Origin: Bacteroidales bacterium UBA6229
GTDB taxonomy: Bacteria > Bacteroidota > Bacteroidia > Bacteroidales > F082
Direction of reading: 5' to 3'
NCBI GenBank assembly: GCA_002440975.1
Contig: DJWN01000051.1
Span: forward strand, 1,834 to 65,833
Length of the DNA: 64,000 nucleotides
Shown here in pieces: positions 54,587 to 63,407 of this stretch. The position numbers were made by a program, and so were the translations under genes. The notes below the pieces were generated by a model that saw nothing but the letters and a program-made list of their open reading frames with translations, made no database searches and was not told the origin of the DNA. How positions within the stretch are numbered: the first letter of the stretch is position 1; each line of letters begins with the position of its first letter.

Positions 54587-55660
54587 TTATTTCGAAAAAA
54601 CCGCTAACATCGTCTGTGCTTTCAGTTCTGTTTCCTCCCACTCTTTCTCAGGGTTGGAATCAGCGGTGAGTCCTCCGCCAACATAAATATAAGCCTGATC
54701 CCTGATCACTTGCATACACCTCAGATTCACAAAGAAGCGGGTATTTCCTGCAGAATCTATTGGGCCCAAAAAACCGGTGTAATAAGATCTTTGGTGGGTT
54801 TCAGATTCTATGATAAGCTTTTTTGCTGTGTGTTTGGGTTGTCCGCAAACTGCGGGAGTAGGATGTAATGCACGTGCCAGGCTCAACGGAGTGTTTGGGT
54901 AGGACATGGCAAACCGAAAATGATTGAGCAGATGAGCCACCTGTCCGGCAATTTTTGTTTTGAGCTCGCCCTGATGCAACCATTTCACCTGAAACTGTTG
55001 CAAAGACTCGAGAATATTTCGGCGCACATAGGCTTGTTCGTCACGTTCTTTTTGTTTCCATAGAAATCCTTCATCCCCCTTATTATGAATGGATTGTGTG
55101 CCGGCAAGTGCCATGGTTTCTCCCACATCGTTGGCATAGCTTACTAAAATCTCCGGTGTGGCTCCCAGCCAAAAATGATGTTTATCAAGGGCAATAAAAT
55201 AGACAAAAGCTTCAGGATATTTTTCACATAATCTGGCATAATGAGCTGACCAGTTGTAATTTAAAGGAATATCTTTCGGCATCACCCTCGAAAAAACAAT
55301 TTTATCCAACTCGGATTGTTGCATACGCTCAATCAGCTGCTCAGTTTTTTTGAGATATACTTCCTTTTCAAGTATATGCGGAGATTTTATTTTCGGCTGA
55401 AATCCACTTTTTGGATTAGAGACGCTGAAAATTTTCTTTGGATCGAAAGACTTGTACTCGACATAAGCTAATTCAGGACAGGAATCTGATTCAATGAACG
55501 GAGCCAGGATAAAAGCATCTTTTGGTGATGGATCTTCTATCTTTTGTTTCACAAAAACACCATCGTAAAAGAGCTGTGGATCAGACTGACCGGGCAATCT
55601 AAAGGCAGCAAAACTATATTGATGATTCAAAAGTGTTTGAATCGCGCCAAAGACATTCAT
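54587..55660 (-). CDS. menF: Isochorismate synthase
   Basis: A 357-residue chorismate-binding enzyme. Signature segments: LDKIVFSRVMPKDIPLNY, PEAFVYFIALDKHHFWLGAT, PEILVSYANDVGETMALAGT, LARALHPTPAVCGQPKHTAK and GGGLTADSNPEKEWEETELK. It converts chorismate to isochorismate, the first committed step of menaquinone synthesis. Second gene of the operon, five bases after the thioesterase. Confidence 0.93.
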   Translation of the reverse strand: MNVFGAIQTLLNHQYSFAAFRLPGQSDPQLFYDGVFVKQKIEDPSPKDAFILAPFIESDSCPELAYVEYKSFDPKKIFSVSNPKSGFQPKIKSPHILEKEVYLKKTEQLIERMQQSELDKIVFSRVMPKDIPLNYNWSAHYARLCEKYPEAFVYFIALDKHHFWLGATPEILVSYANDVGETMALAGTQSIHNKGDEGFLWKQKERDEQAYVRRNILESLQQFQVKWLHQGELKTKIAGQVAHLLNHFRFAMSYPNTPLSLARALHPTPAVCGQPKHTAKKLIIESETHQRSYYTGFLGPIDSAGNTRFFVNLRCMQVIRDQAYIYVGGGLTADSNPEKEWEETELKAQTMLAVFSK

Positions 55661-55665
55661 TCCAT

Positions 55666-56094
55666 TTATTTTTGTCTGTTGCGGGGAAGAATAAAATTTG
55701 TGAGTCGGCAGCTCGAAACCAATTGTCCGTCTTCGTCTTTGATGTCAATATTCCACAGGTGAGTGTTTCGTCCCTGATGGATGATCTTTGCTTCGCCAAT
55801 AACCCTTCCTTTGCGGCCTGCACGCACATGATTGGCACTCATATGCGATCCGCGCACCTCATATTCATCGAGCCCGACCATAAAAGCCGATCCCAAACTG
55901 CCCAGTGTTTCGGCCAGTGCCAAACTGCTGCCGCCATGCAAAATGCCCATAGGTTGCATGGTATTTTTATTCACAGGCATGCTGGCTTTTACATAGCCTG
56001 ATCGAATTTCGAGGTATTCAATGCCGAGTTGGGCCATCAGGGTGTTGGCATTCATTTGGTTAAGCTCTTCGAGACTTGTCTTTGAGTTGATCAT
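55666..56094 (-). CDS. menI: Hotdog-fold thioesterase, probable DHNA-CoA thioesterase
   Basis: A 142-residue hotdog protein of the PaaI/YdiI group. The core PMGILHGGSSLALAETLGS carries the catalytic Glu and the glycines of the HGG motif, and VRGSHMSANHVRAGRKGRVI follows. Its place as first gene of the men operon, five bases before menF, supports the role of releasing 1,4-dihydroxy-2-naphthoate from its CoA ester before MenA acts. The symbol is inferred from context and YdiI-like motifs, not from a direct comparison. Confidence 0.75.
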   Translation of the reverse strand: MINSKTSLEELNQMNANTLMAQLGIEYLEIRSGYVKASMPVNKNTMQPMGILHGGSSLALAETLGSLGSAFMVGLDEYEVRGSHMSANHVRAGRKGRVIGEAKIIHQGRNTHLWNIDIKDEDGQLVSSCRLTNFILPRNRQK

Positions 56095-56105
56095 GATGTA
56101 TTGCT

Positions 56106-57644
56106 TTAAGTGCCCCAGGTTTCCCTGTCGAGGCTGCGATAGTTGATGGCTTCGGCCAGGTGTTCTGTTTTGATGTGTTCGCTTTGTTCCAGATCGGCGA
56201 TGGTACGCGATACTTTTAATATCCGATCATAGGCTCTGGCCGAAAGGCTTAAACGTTCCATGGCATTCTTTAAAAGTGCCCTTCCTGTATCATCAATGTC
56301 GCAGTATTGATTGAGCATTTTGCTGCTCATTTGTGCATTGGCGTGAATCTGAGGATGTTCTGCAAAGCGATTTTCCTGTATTTTGCGTGCCAGCATCACC
56401 CTTTCGCGAATCAGATGGCTTTCTTCTCCATTGCGGCGTTCGGATAAATCTTTAAAGGCCACTGGTACCACTTCCACATGTAGGTCGATGCGATCCATGA
56501 GCGGGCCGGAAATTTTATTCAGGTATTTTTGAACCAGGCCGGGGGCACAAACGCATTCCTGATCGGGATGGTTGTAATAGCCGCAGGGACAAGGATTCAT
56601 GGCGGCAATCAGCATGAAACTTGCCGGAAAATCAACCGAAATCCTGGCACGTGAAATGGTCACCACCCGATCCTCCATGGGTTGTCTCATCACCTCTAAC
56701 ACCGAGCGTTTGAACTCAGGCAGCTCGTCCAGAAACAATACGCCATTATGCGCCAGCGAAATTTCGCCAGGCTGTGGGTAAGTGCCGCCACCAACAAGTC
56801 CTGCATCCGAAATGGTATGATGTGGGCTGCGGAATGGCCGGGCTGAGACAAGTGAAGTGTTTTGGCCTAAAATGCCTGAAACAGAGTGTATTTTGGTTGT
56901 TTCCAGTGCCTCTTCCAGGCTAAGCGGAGGCAAAATGGAAGGTAAACGCTTGGCCAGCATTGTTTTTCCTGATCCGGGAGGGCCGATTAAAATGACATTA
57001 TGCCCGCCTGCAGCGGCAATTTCGAGTGCTCTTTTGATATTTTCCTGGCCTTTTACATCCGAAAAATCAAACTCATATGGGTTTTTTCCATTTAAAAATT
57101 CATCAGAAATGACGGGCTTGGTGGCTTCTAACTGCTTGTTGCCATTCAGGAAATTGATCACATCCAGTATGCTGGAGGCTCCGTACACGTCAACTTGTTC
57201 CACAACAGCGGCTTCAGCAGCATTTTCCATGGGGAGAATCAAACCTTTAAAGCCTTCCTGCATGGCTTTGATGGCAATGGGTAAGGCACCTTTGATGGGT
57301 TTGAGGCCTCCGTCCAGCGACAACTCGCCCATGATGATAAACTCATCCAGGTGGTGGTGCGCTACTTGTCCGGATGCTGCCAGTATGCCAATGGCGATAG
57401 GTAAGTCATACGCTGAACCTTCCTTTCGGATGTCGGCAGGTGCCATATTGATCACAATTTTTTGCTTGGGATATTTATAACCCACATTGTTGAGGGCAGC
57501 TTCGATGCGTTGCTGGCTTTCCTTTACGGCACTGTCAGGCAATCCAACCAGAAAAAACTGTATGCCTTTGTCAATATTTACTTCAATGGTGATGGGAATG
57601 GCTTCGATGCCAAACAATGCGCTTCCGTGTGTTTTTACAAGCAT
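56106..57644 (-). CDS. yifB: YifB/ComM family Mg-chelatase-like AAA ATPase
   Basis: A 512-residue protein. The N-terminal Lon-protease-like domain (PITIEVNIDKGIQFFLVGLP) is followed by Walker A VILIGPPGSGKTMLAKRLP (about 215-230), Walker B VLFLDELPEFKRSVLEVM and a zinc-site-like CPCGYYNHPDQECVC segment. ComM, the Gammaproteobacterial homologue, is a hexameric helicase that promotes branch migration during transformation; a DNA-processing role is likely here. Monocistronic or last of the upstream unit: the thioesterase starts 11 bases past its stop. Confidence 0.93.
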   Translation of the reverse strand: MLVKTHGSALFGIEAIPITIEVNIDKGIQFFLVGLPDSAVKESQQRIEAALNNVGYKYPKQKIVINMAPADIRKEGSAYDLPIAIGILAASGQVAHHHLDEFIIMGELSLDGGLKPIKGALPIAIKAMQEGFKGLILPMENAAEAAVVEQVDVYGASSILDVINFLNGNKQLEATKPVISDEFLNGKNPYEFDFSDVKGQENIKRALEIAAAGGHNVILIGPPGSGKTMLAKRLPSILPPLSLEEALETTKIHSVSGILGQNTSLVSARPFRSPHHTISDAGLVGGGTYPQPGEISLAHNGVLFLDELPEFKRSVLEVMRQPMEDRVVTISRARISVDFPASFMLIAAMNPCPCGYYNHPDQECVCAPGLVQKYLNKISGPLMDRIDLHVEVVPVAFKDLSERRNGEESHLIRERVMLARKIQENRFAEHPQIHANAQMSSKMLNQYCDIDDTGRALLKNAMERLSLSARAYDRILKVSRTIADLEQSEHIKTEHLAEAINYRSLDRETWGT

Positions 57645-57732
57645 AACCAGTGAGTCGTTTAGTATCTAGTTTGCACAAAAATACGGAATAAGCTTGTTAT
57701 ACTGAATAAAAGTTTTAGCTGAAAATGAAATT

Positions 57733-58740
57733 TTACTTTTGCACAGGCTTGTAACGGGCTTCCATTAAAATGGTTTGTGCATCATGCTCATCGATGAGTT
57801 TTCTGATGCAAAAGCTGGGATGATTGTCAGCATAGCTCCTGACGAGTTGCAATCCAATGAACTCACCCAGGCGTGCTGGTGCTTCATCAGAAAAGTCCTG
57901 AGTGAAAGGGCCGTCAGCAAAAAGTTTTTTAAATAGCTCATAACTATTTGAATAAAGCAACTGATCGCCAACCAGAAAAGCCCAGATTTCTCCTTCGTGT
58001 TTTGTTGCCCATTTCAGTTGTTCAGCCGTATAGGACAACAGAATTTCATCTGATATGTCAGGTATCATTGCTTCGATGAAAAGCAATTTTTTTCCGGCCA
58101 TCACCAATTCATCCAGGATGGTGGCAGCATTGGGTTGAGGTGGCAGGTAGGCTTCATAAATGGCTGCAGCCAGGTCGCGTGCTATAAAATCGGGCTTCAT
58201 GCCATACCTGAGATATTTTGGAATAGCAAGTTGTGTGTAGGCTTTGGTTTCGCTGCCCAGGTAATTATCAATGCCGATAGCGATGGCATCCTGCCCGGCT
58301 ATTATCGGCATTTCGTATTGTACTCCTGAAATATAGGTATAAATAGGAGGAGGCGAAATGGCCGGATAAAAATGTTCGAAATGCTGTATCACAGGCAGAA
58401 GTTTTTTCTCAAGATTATTAAGATCGGGAAAAAGTTTCCGGGCTTGACGATTTAAACCAATCAAGAAGGTGTCGGATACAAAGTCATAAATCTGTTTAAC
58501 GTTCTCAGGATCATTGAGATCGGCAAGTAAAAACTGTGGGAAATCGGGTTGGAGCCTCAGTAGTTCAGCCTTAAGATTTGCGGTATCAGCATCAAAAAGA
58601 GCTTTGCCATAAGCTTTGATTTCGATTTTCTGTGTTTTGAGCTTAGTGGTATCGATTTCAAACTTATCGCGGTAACTGCTTTCGCAGGCGAAAAATGTTA
58701 TGACAAATAGCAAGAAAAGAATCAGATATTTGTTTTTCAT
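57733..58740 (-). CDS. gldB: Gliding motility lipoprotein GldB
   Basis: A 335-residue lipoprotein. The signal peptide ends in the lipobox VITFFAC (Cys about residue 19). The mature part has the GldB blocks FPDLNNLEKKLLPVIQHFEH, YTYISGVQYEMPIIAGQDAI, IGIDNYLGSETKAY and PKYLRYGMKPDFIARDLAAA. GldB is needed for gliding and type IX secretion in Flavobacterium and is widely kept in non-gliding Bacteroidota. In Flavobacterium it is next to gldC and nadE; here nadE is near, with two barrel genes in between and no gldC. Confidence 0.92.
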   Translation of the reverse strand: MKNKYLILFLLFVITFFACESSYRDKFEIDTTKLKTQKIEIKAYGKALFDADTANLKAELLRLQPDFPQFLLADLNDPENVKQIYDFVSDTFLIGLNRQARKLFPDLNNLEKKLLPVIQHFEHFYPAISPPPIYTYISGVQYEMPIIAGQDAIAIGIDNYLGSETKAYTQLAIPKYLRYGMKPDFIARDLAAAIYEAYLPPQPNAATILDELVMAGKKLLFIEAMIPDISDEILLSYTAEQLKWATKHEGEIWAFLVGDQLLYSNSYELFKKLFADGPFTQDFSDEAPARLGEFIGLQLVRSYADNHPSFCIRKLIDEHDAQTILMEARYKPVQK

Positions 58741-58765
58741 GGAATTTTTCTCAACCTGTGGATAT

Positions 58766-58792
58766 AAAAAAACCGCTTCAAACGAAACGGTT
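58766..58792 (-). terminator. Terminator of the leftward barrel gene
   Basis: On the minus strand, AACCGTTTC pairs with GAAGCGGTT (9 bp, one G-U) around GTTT and is followed by a T-run. Confidence 0.75.
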
Positions 58793-58813
58793 ATTCTAAC
58801 ATATTATTTTATA

Positions 58814-59431
58814 TCAGATAATTTTCCAACCAAGCGTTACCATAAAACCCTGTGATTTGGAATCGAATTTTACGGTTTCTCCATTTTCAAGGGTAATATC
58901 TGAAATCACATTATTCAATCCCAAATAGTACTGCACATCAAGTGTAAACATCAACACATCCACACCGGCACCAAACTGAAATCCCCATTGTATATCTTTC
59001 AGGTCAGTTTCTTTGATGATGGTGCCCGATTTGAGAGGATTAATTTTTTTATCGGTGTATATATTTGCTGTTGGTCCAGCCTGAGCCCGAATATTCCCAA
59101 ACTTCAGGTCGGCAAGTTTTATCCCGATGTATAATGGAATTTGTAAAGTTTTAAGTTCCACCTCGTCTTCAATAGGTGACCCATTGTCCAAAGTTGGGGA
59201 TTTGAATACGCCTCCGGAGGTATAAAAGTTAATTTCGGGCTGCACGTACCATTTATCTCCCAGTCTGACAAAAGCACCATAAATAAAACTGCTTTTCAGA
59301 TCAGAATTGATATCACTTTTGTCCACAGAGAGCTTGCTGGTTGTGTAACCAATTTTAGGGCCGAGCGATATCTGAGCTGACAAGGCACTAGCCATTAACA
59401 CAAACGTAAATGCAAAAAGTATTTTTTTCAT
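58814..59431 (-). CDS. Porin-family outer-membrane beta-barrel protein
   Basis: A 205-residue protein from the ATG at 59431, which gives a clean signal peptide (MKKILFAFTFVLMASALSAQ); the longer reading from 59530 adds 33 residues without sense. Eight strand-like segments (LGPKIGYTTSKLSVDKSD, KWYVQPEINFYTSGGVF, WGFQFGAGVDVLMFTLDVQY, GFMVTLGWKII) fit the outer-membrane barrel class found near GldB. No substrate can be inferred. It is divergent from the neighbouring barrel gene. Confidence 0.85.
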   Translation of the reverse strand: MKKILFAFTFVLMASALSAQISLGPKIGYTTSKLSVDKSDINSDLKSSFIYGAFVRLGDKWYVQPEINFYTSGGVFKSPTLDNGSPIEDEVELKTLQIPLYIGIKLADLKFGNIRAQAGPTANIYTDKKINPLKSGTIIKETDLKDIQWGFQFGAGVDVLMFTLDVQYYLGLNNVISDITLENGETVKFDSKSQGFMVTLGWKII

Positions 59432-59608
59432 GACTTCTGGTTTTTGTTTAAGCAAAAGTAAGTATTTCAAACATAAAAGTAAGTTTTTTTGTAAAGTGGC
59501 ACCAAACAATACAGCATTTATTGTCAACAATCTTTTATTGAAAACTCATTTGGCAAGCTAATAATTTAGCAGTTTTTTTGGTTAATTTTACGGCCAAAAC
59601 CACGCATT

Positions 59609-60304
59609 ATGAATAAGAAATTCCTGATTATGTTGATGATGGTCATTTTTATGACTGCTGGAATTGCTTCTGCCCAGCAAAAGGCTTTTCAGTTTGGATT
59701 TAAAGTAGCTCCTTCGATGGGTTGGATTAAGCCAAATACTATTGATTATGAACGAGATGGCGTAAAAGCTGGTTTCAATTGGGGTTTTGTAGGTGAATTT
59801 TTCCTCATGGAAAATTATGCCATCCTCACCGGTTTTAATGTGATGTATTTAAATGGGGCCTACACTTATCCCGACAAGATTACAAACTCCGTTGGCAGCC
59901 TTATCGGGAATACAAAACGCGAACTACACCTTAAATATATACAGCTTCCGGTGATTTTAAAGATGAAAACGAACGATTTTGGCGGCCTGAGGGTTTATGG
60001 TGAGATGGGTTTTGGGCTTGGTTTTAGGGTAGATGCCAAAGCTGATGATCAGTTTACTGCTGACAACTCGCAACACGAAGTAGTTACCTCCGATGTGGGA
60101 AGTCAGTACCGCTTCACACGCGAGTCGCTTATCCTTGGTGCTGGTGTTGAATATCTTTTGGGAGGATCAACCTTTATTACGGCCGGGATTCGATTTGATA
60201 ATAATTTCATCGATATCATCAAAGACCAGAACAAAGTGGATAGCTCTGTTGAGCAAAAGGGGATATCCAATCTGCTGGAACTTCAGATAGGACTGTTGTT
60301 TTAA
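59609..60304 (+). CDS. Porin-family outer-membrane beta-barrel protein
   Basis: A 231-residue protein with a signal peptide (MNKKFLIMLMMVIFMTAGIA, ending ASAQQ). Strand pattern FQFGFKVAPSMGWIK, VKAGFNWGFVGEFFL, LRVYGEMGFGLGFRVD, ESLILGAGVEYLLGGSTFIT and LLELQIGLLF is that of an outer-membrane barrel. It starts a plus-strand unit with nadE 11 bases downstream. Confidence 0.85.
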   Translation: MNKKFLIMLMMVIFMTAGIASAQQKAFQFGFKVAPSMGWIKPNTIDYERDGVKAGFNWGFVGEFFLMENYAILTGFNVMYLNGAYTYPDKITNSVGSLIGNTKRELHLKYIQLPVILKMKTNDFGGLRVYGEMGFGLGFRVDAKADDQFTADNSQHEVVTSDVGSQYRFTRESLILGAGVEYLLGGSTFITAGIRFDNNFIDIIKDQNKVDSSVEQKGISNLLELQIGLLF

Positions 60305-60315
60305 ATATCTAAACC

Positions 60316-61941
60316 GTGAGAATAGCATTAGCGCAGCTCAACTATCATATTGGTCATTTTGAGTCTAATACATTAAAAATTATTGATACAGCCAATAAGG
60401 CACAAAAGCTGGGTGCTGAACTTACTGTTTTTGCAGAAATGGCCATTTCGGGTTATCCGCCCCGCGATTTTCTGGAGTTTGAGGATTTTATCGACAGCTG
60501 TGAGGCGCAACTCGATATCATTGCTGAGGCTTGTTTTGATATTCCCCTGATCTTGGGTGTACCCATACGTAATACGACAAATAAGGGCAAACCACTTTTT
60601 AATGCAGCAGTTTTTCTTTTTCAGGGGAAAAAAAAGTATTTCCGAAAAGGGCTTTTACCGGATTATGATGTTTTTGATGAGTACCGCTATTTTGAACCAG
60701 CCGATCGGTTTGAATGCCTTAATTTCAGGGGAAAGAAAATTGCGCTCACAGTTTGTGAAGACCTGTGGAATGTGGAGGATCACCCGCTTTATGTGAAGCA
60801 ACCCATGGAAGAACTGATTCTTGAGGAACCTGATCTGCTGATCAATATTGCTGCTTCACCCTTTGATTACGATCAGGCTGAAAAGCGCGAAAAGGTGCTG
60901 CGCAAAAATGTGGAAAAGTATAAGTTGCCACTTGTTTATGTGAATCATGTCGGTGCTCAAACGGAACTGCTTTTTGATGGTGGTTCGCTGGCCATGGATC
61001 GAAATGGCAGGATCATCAGTCGTTTGCGTTTTTTTGAAGAGGACTTGCAAATCGTTGATTCGGATAGTTATAGTACTCATTTTGTAAATGCTTTGCCCGG
61101 AAAGATAGAACGCATCCACGATGCCCTTGTGATGGGTATTCGGAATTATTTTCAGAAGCTGGGTTTTTCGAAGGCTGTTTTAGGACTCTCCGGTGGGCTG
61201 GATTCGGCAGTAACCATGGTACTCGCTGCCCGGGCTTTGGGAAGCGAAAATGTATATGCCGTGCTGATGCCCTCACAGTTCACTTCGGATCATTCGGTGC
61301 AGGATGCGCTGGATCTGGTTAAAAATCTGGGTTCTCCCTATCAAACCATTCCAATAAAGGAGATCTATCAAGGTTTTGAAAATGAATTGAGTGAGACTTT
61401 TAAAGGCAAAGCTTTTGATGTGACCGAAGAAAATATACAGGCCCGAATACGTGGCGCGCTGTTGATGGCCTTATCCAATAAATTTGGTTATATCCTCCTC
61501 AATACCAGCAACAAAAGTGAAGCAGCAGTAGGTTATGGAACGCTTTATGGCGATATGAACGGCGGGCTATCGGTTTTGGGAGATGTTTACAAAACAGAGG
61601 TTTTTGAGCTGGCAAGATATATCAACACAGATCAGGAAATCATTCCTGAAAATACCATCATCAAGCCACCTTCAGCTGAGTTGCGTCCTGATCAGAAAGA
61701 CAGCGACAGCTTACCTAAATATGAACTGCTCGACAGGATTTTGTATGCTTATATTGAGCAAAGGATGGGACCTGAGGCAATTGTGAAACTGGGAATTGAC
61801 CCGCACACTGTGGCACGGGTTTTACGACTTGTGAATAGCAATGAATATAAAAGGTATCAAAGTCCGCCCATATTGCGCGTATCTCCCAAAGCCTTTGGAA
61901 TGGGCAGACGTATGCCTATTGTAGCCCGATATCTTTCTTAG
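60316..61941 (+). CDS. nadE: Glutamine-dependent NAD+ synthetase
   Basis: A 541-residue two-domain enzyme that begins at a GTG. The N-terminal nitrilase/amidotransferase domain (about 1-250) shows its Glu-Lys-Cys triad in VFAEMAISGYPPRDFLEF, KYFRKGLLPDYDVFDEYRYF and ALTVCEDLWNVEDH. The synthetase domain has the P-loop VLGLSGGLDSAVTMVLAA (about residue 292-309). It aminates deamido-NAD with ammonia channelled from glutamine. It follows the barrel gene closely. NadD, the preceding step, is at 21.1-21.7 kb. Confidence 0.95.
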   Translation: MRIALAQLNYHIGHFESNTLKIIDTANKAQKLGAELTVFAEMAISGYPPRDFLEFEDFIDSCEAQLDIIAEACFDIPLILGVPIRNTTNKGKPLFNAAVFLFQGKKKYFRKGLLPDYDVFDEYRYFEPADRFECLNFRGKKIALTVCEDLWNVEDHPLYVKQPMEELILEEPDLLINIAASPFDYDQAEKREKVLRKNVEKYKLPLVYVNHVGAQTELLFDGGSLAMDRNGRIISRLRFFEEDLQIVDSDSYSTHFVNALPGKIERIHDALVMGIRNYFQKLGFSKAVLGLSGGLDSAVTMVLAARALGSENVYAVLMPSQFTSDHSVQDALDLVKNLGSPYQTIPIKEIYQGFENELSETFKGKAFDVTEENIQARIRGALLMALSNKFGYILLNTSNKSEAAVGYGTLYGDMNGGLSVLGDVYKTEVFELARYINTDQEIIPENTIIKPPSAELRPDQKDSDSLPKYELLDRILYAYIEQRMGPEAIVKLGIDPHTVARVLRLVNSNEYKRYQSPPILRVSPKAFGMGRRMPIVARYLS

Positions 61942-61944
61942 GGC

Positions 61945-62193
61945 TTAGAGGTTGATGGCCTCAACTGACTTGATTTCCGGAAGTGCTTTGCGGATCGTGT
62001 TTTCAACGCCATTTTTGAGTGTCATTGTGCTGTAGGGGCAGCTGCCACAAGCACCGGTAAGCTCAACATTTACGATTAAATCGTCCGTGATTTCCACAAA
62101 ATTGATATCGCCACCATCTTGTTGCAGATAAGGCCTTACCTGTTCGATGATATTCTTCACTTTTTGTGTGAGCATTTCTTTTTGTTCTGTCAT
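61945..62193 (-). CDS. NifU-like Fe-S scaffold domain protein
   Basis: An 82-residue protein from the ATG at 62193 (a TTG lies two codons earlier). It is only the C-terminal NifU domain: VRPYLQQDGGDINFVEITDD followed by the C-x2-C motif in LTGACGSCPYSTMTLKNGVE. Such proteins carry or transfer an Fe-S cluster. It begins 17 bases after mrp, so the two are probably co-transcribed as an Fe-S assembly pair. It is convergent with nadE, whose stop is three bases away. Confidence 0.9.
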   Translation of the reverse strand: MTEQKEMLTQKVKNIIEQVRPYLQQDGGDINFVEITDDLIVNVELTGACGSCPYSTMTLKNGVENTIRKALPEIKSVEAINL

Positions 62194-62210
62194 AATCAAT
62201 AGTATTAGTG

Positions 62211-63251
62211 TTATTGAAACTTTTCTCTTAATCGTGCTGCTACCTCATCAAAGGCTTTGGTAACAGGCGAGTTTTCGTCGAGGGCGATTGGGTTGCCGTT
62301 ATCCCCGCTGGCGGCAATTTTTTCATCAATTGGAATTTGGCCGAGGAAAGGTATGTCTAACTCATCAGCAAATTGTTGTCCGTGGCCGTCGCCAAAGATG
62401 AAATATTTTTTTTCGGGACTATCCGAAGGGGTAAAATAAGCCATGTTTTCAATCAGGCCAAGCAATGGAATGGTGAGTTTTTCCTGTTTGAACATTGTTG
62501 CAGCACGCCTTACGTCAGCAAAGGCAACTTTTTGCGGAGTGGTAACGATCACAGCTCCATTCACTGAATAGGACTGAGCCAGTGTGAGTTGAATATCGCC
62601 GGTTCCGGGTGGCAGGTCAATCACCAAAAAGTCGAGCACACCCCAATCGGCATCGCTTAACAATTGATTTAGTGCAGTGGTGGCCATAGGGCCTCTCCAC
62701 ACCAAAGGTTTGTTGCTGTCAACAAAATAGCCGATCGAAAGTAGCTTGATGCCATATTTTTCGATGGGAACAATCACAGGTTTGCCTTCCTTTTCGTAAA
62801 CACCCGGCTGCATATTTTCGGTGCCAAACATCATCGGAACAGAAGGCCCGTAAATGTCTGCATCAACAAGTCCTACCTGCGAACCGGCACGTGAAAGTGC
62901 GATGGCAAGGTTTGCAGCAACAGTAGATTTTCCAACGCCGCCTTTTCCGGATGCAACGGCTATGATATGTTTTACTCCGGCCAGGGGGCCACGGCCTTTG
63001 TCTTTTTCAGCAATAGGCGTGATTTCAAGTTTTATTTCTTCGCCAAATGCTGCTTTGAGGGCTTTGGTGGCTGCCCCCATCACAATGTTTACTGAAGCTT
63101 CACCAAGTTTAGGAAAGACGAGCCTGAATCGGATGCTGTTGTCAGTAACTTCAAGTTCGTCCACCATGCCCAGATCAACGATATTGTCGCCCTTTGCAAA
63201 ATAGATCACCCCTTTTAAAACTTCAATTACACTGCTTTTTGTGCGTGTCAT
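62211..63251 (-). CDS. apbC: Mrp/NBP35-family Fe-S carrier ATPase
   Basis: A 346-residue protein. The N-terminal 90 residues form a DUF59/MIP18-like domain (VDELEVTDNSIRFRLVFPKL). The deviant Walker A is IAVASGKGGVGKSTVAANLA (about 101-120), then VDADIYGPSVPMMFG and LIDLPPGTGDIQLTL. The C-terminal CxxC of classical NBP35/ApbC is missing: the region after ENMAYF reads TPSDSPEKKYFIFG. Members move Fe-S clusters to apo-proteins. It precedes the NifU-like gene. The symbol is by family. Confidence 0.9.
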   Translation of the reverse strand: MTRTKSSVIEVLKGVIYFAKGDNIVDLGMVDELEVTDNSIRFRLVFPKLGEASVNIVMGAATKALKAAFGEEIKLEITPIAEKDKGRGPLAGVKHIIAVASGKGGVGKSTVAANLAIALSRAGSQVGLVDADIYGPSVPMMFGTENMQPGVYEKEGKPVIVPIEKYGIKLLSIGYFVDSNKPLVWRGPMATTALNQLLSDADWGVLDFLVIDLPPGTGDIQLTLAQSYSVNGAVIVTTPQKVAFADVRRAATMFKQEKLTIPLLGLIENMAYFTPSDSPEKKYFIFGDGHGQQFADELDIPFLGQIPIDEKIAASGDNGNPIALDENSPVTKAFDEVAARLREKFQ

Positions 63252-63407
63252 GATATGCTTATTTAGACTGGTTAAAAATAAGATAATTTATTAGCGACAA
63301 AGGTAAAGCTTTCGGAATTATTTTGAATTCTAAATAAGCCTTGTGATCAGAATCACCCTTTGCCGTCAGGAGTTTTTTGGGATTAAGTATGTGACAACCG
63401 ACTAAGG

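Noticed and set aside
56857..57480. 207-codon plus-strand frame inside yifB
   Set aside because: Serine/methionine-rich antisense shadow over the Walker A region of YifB.
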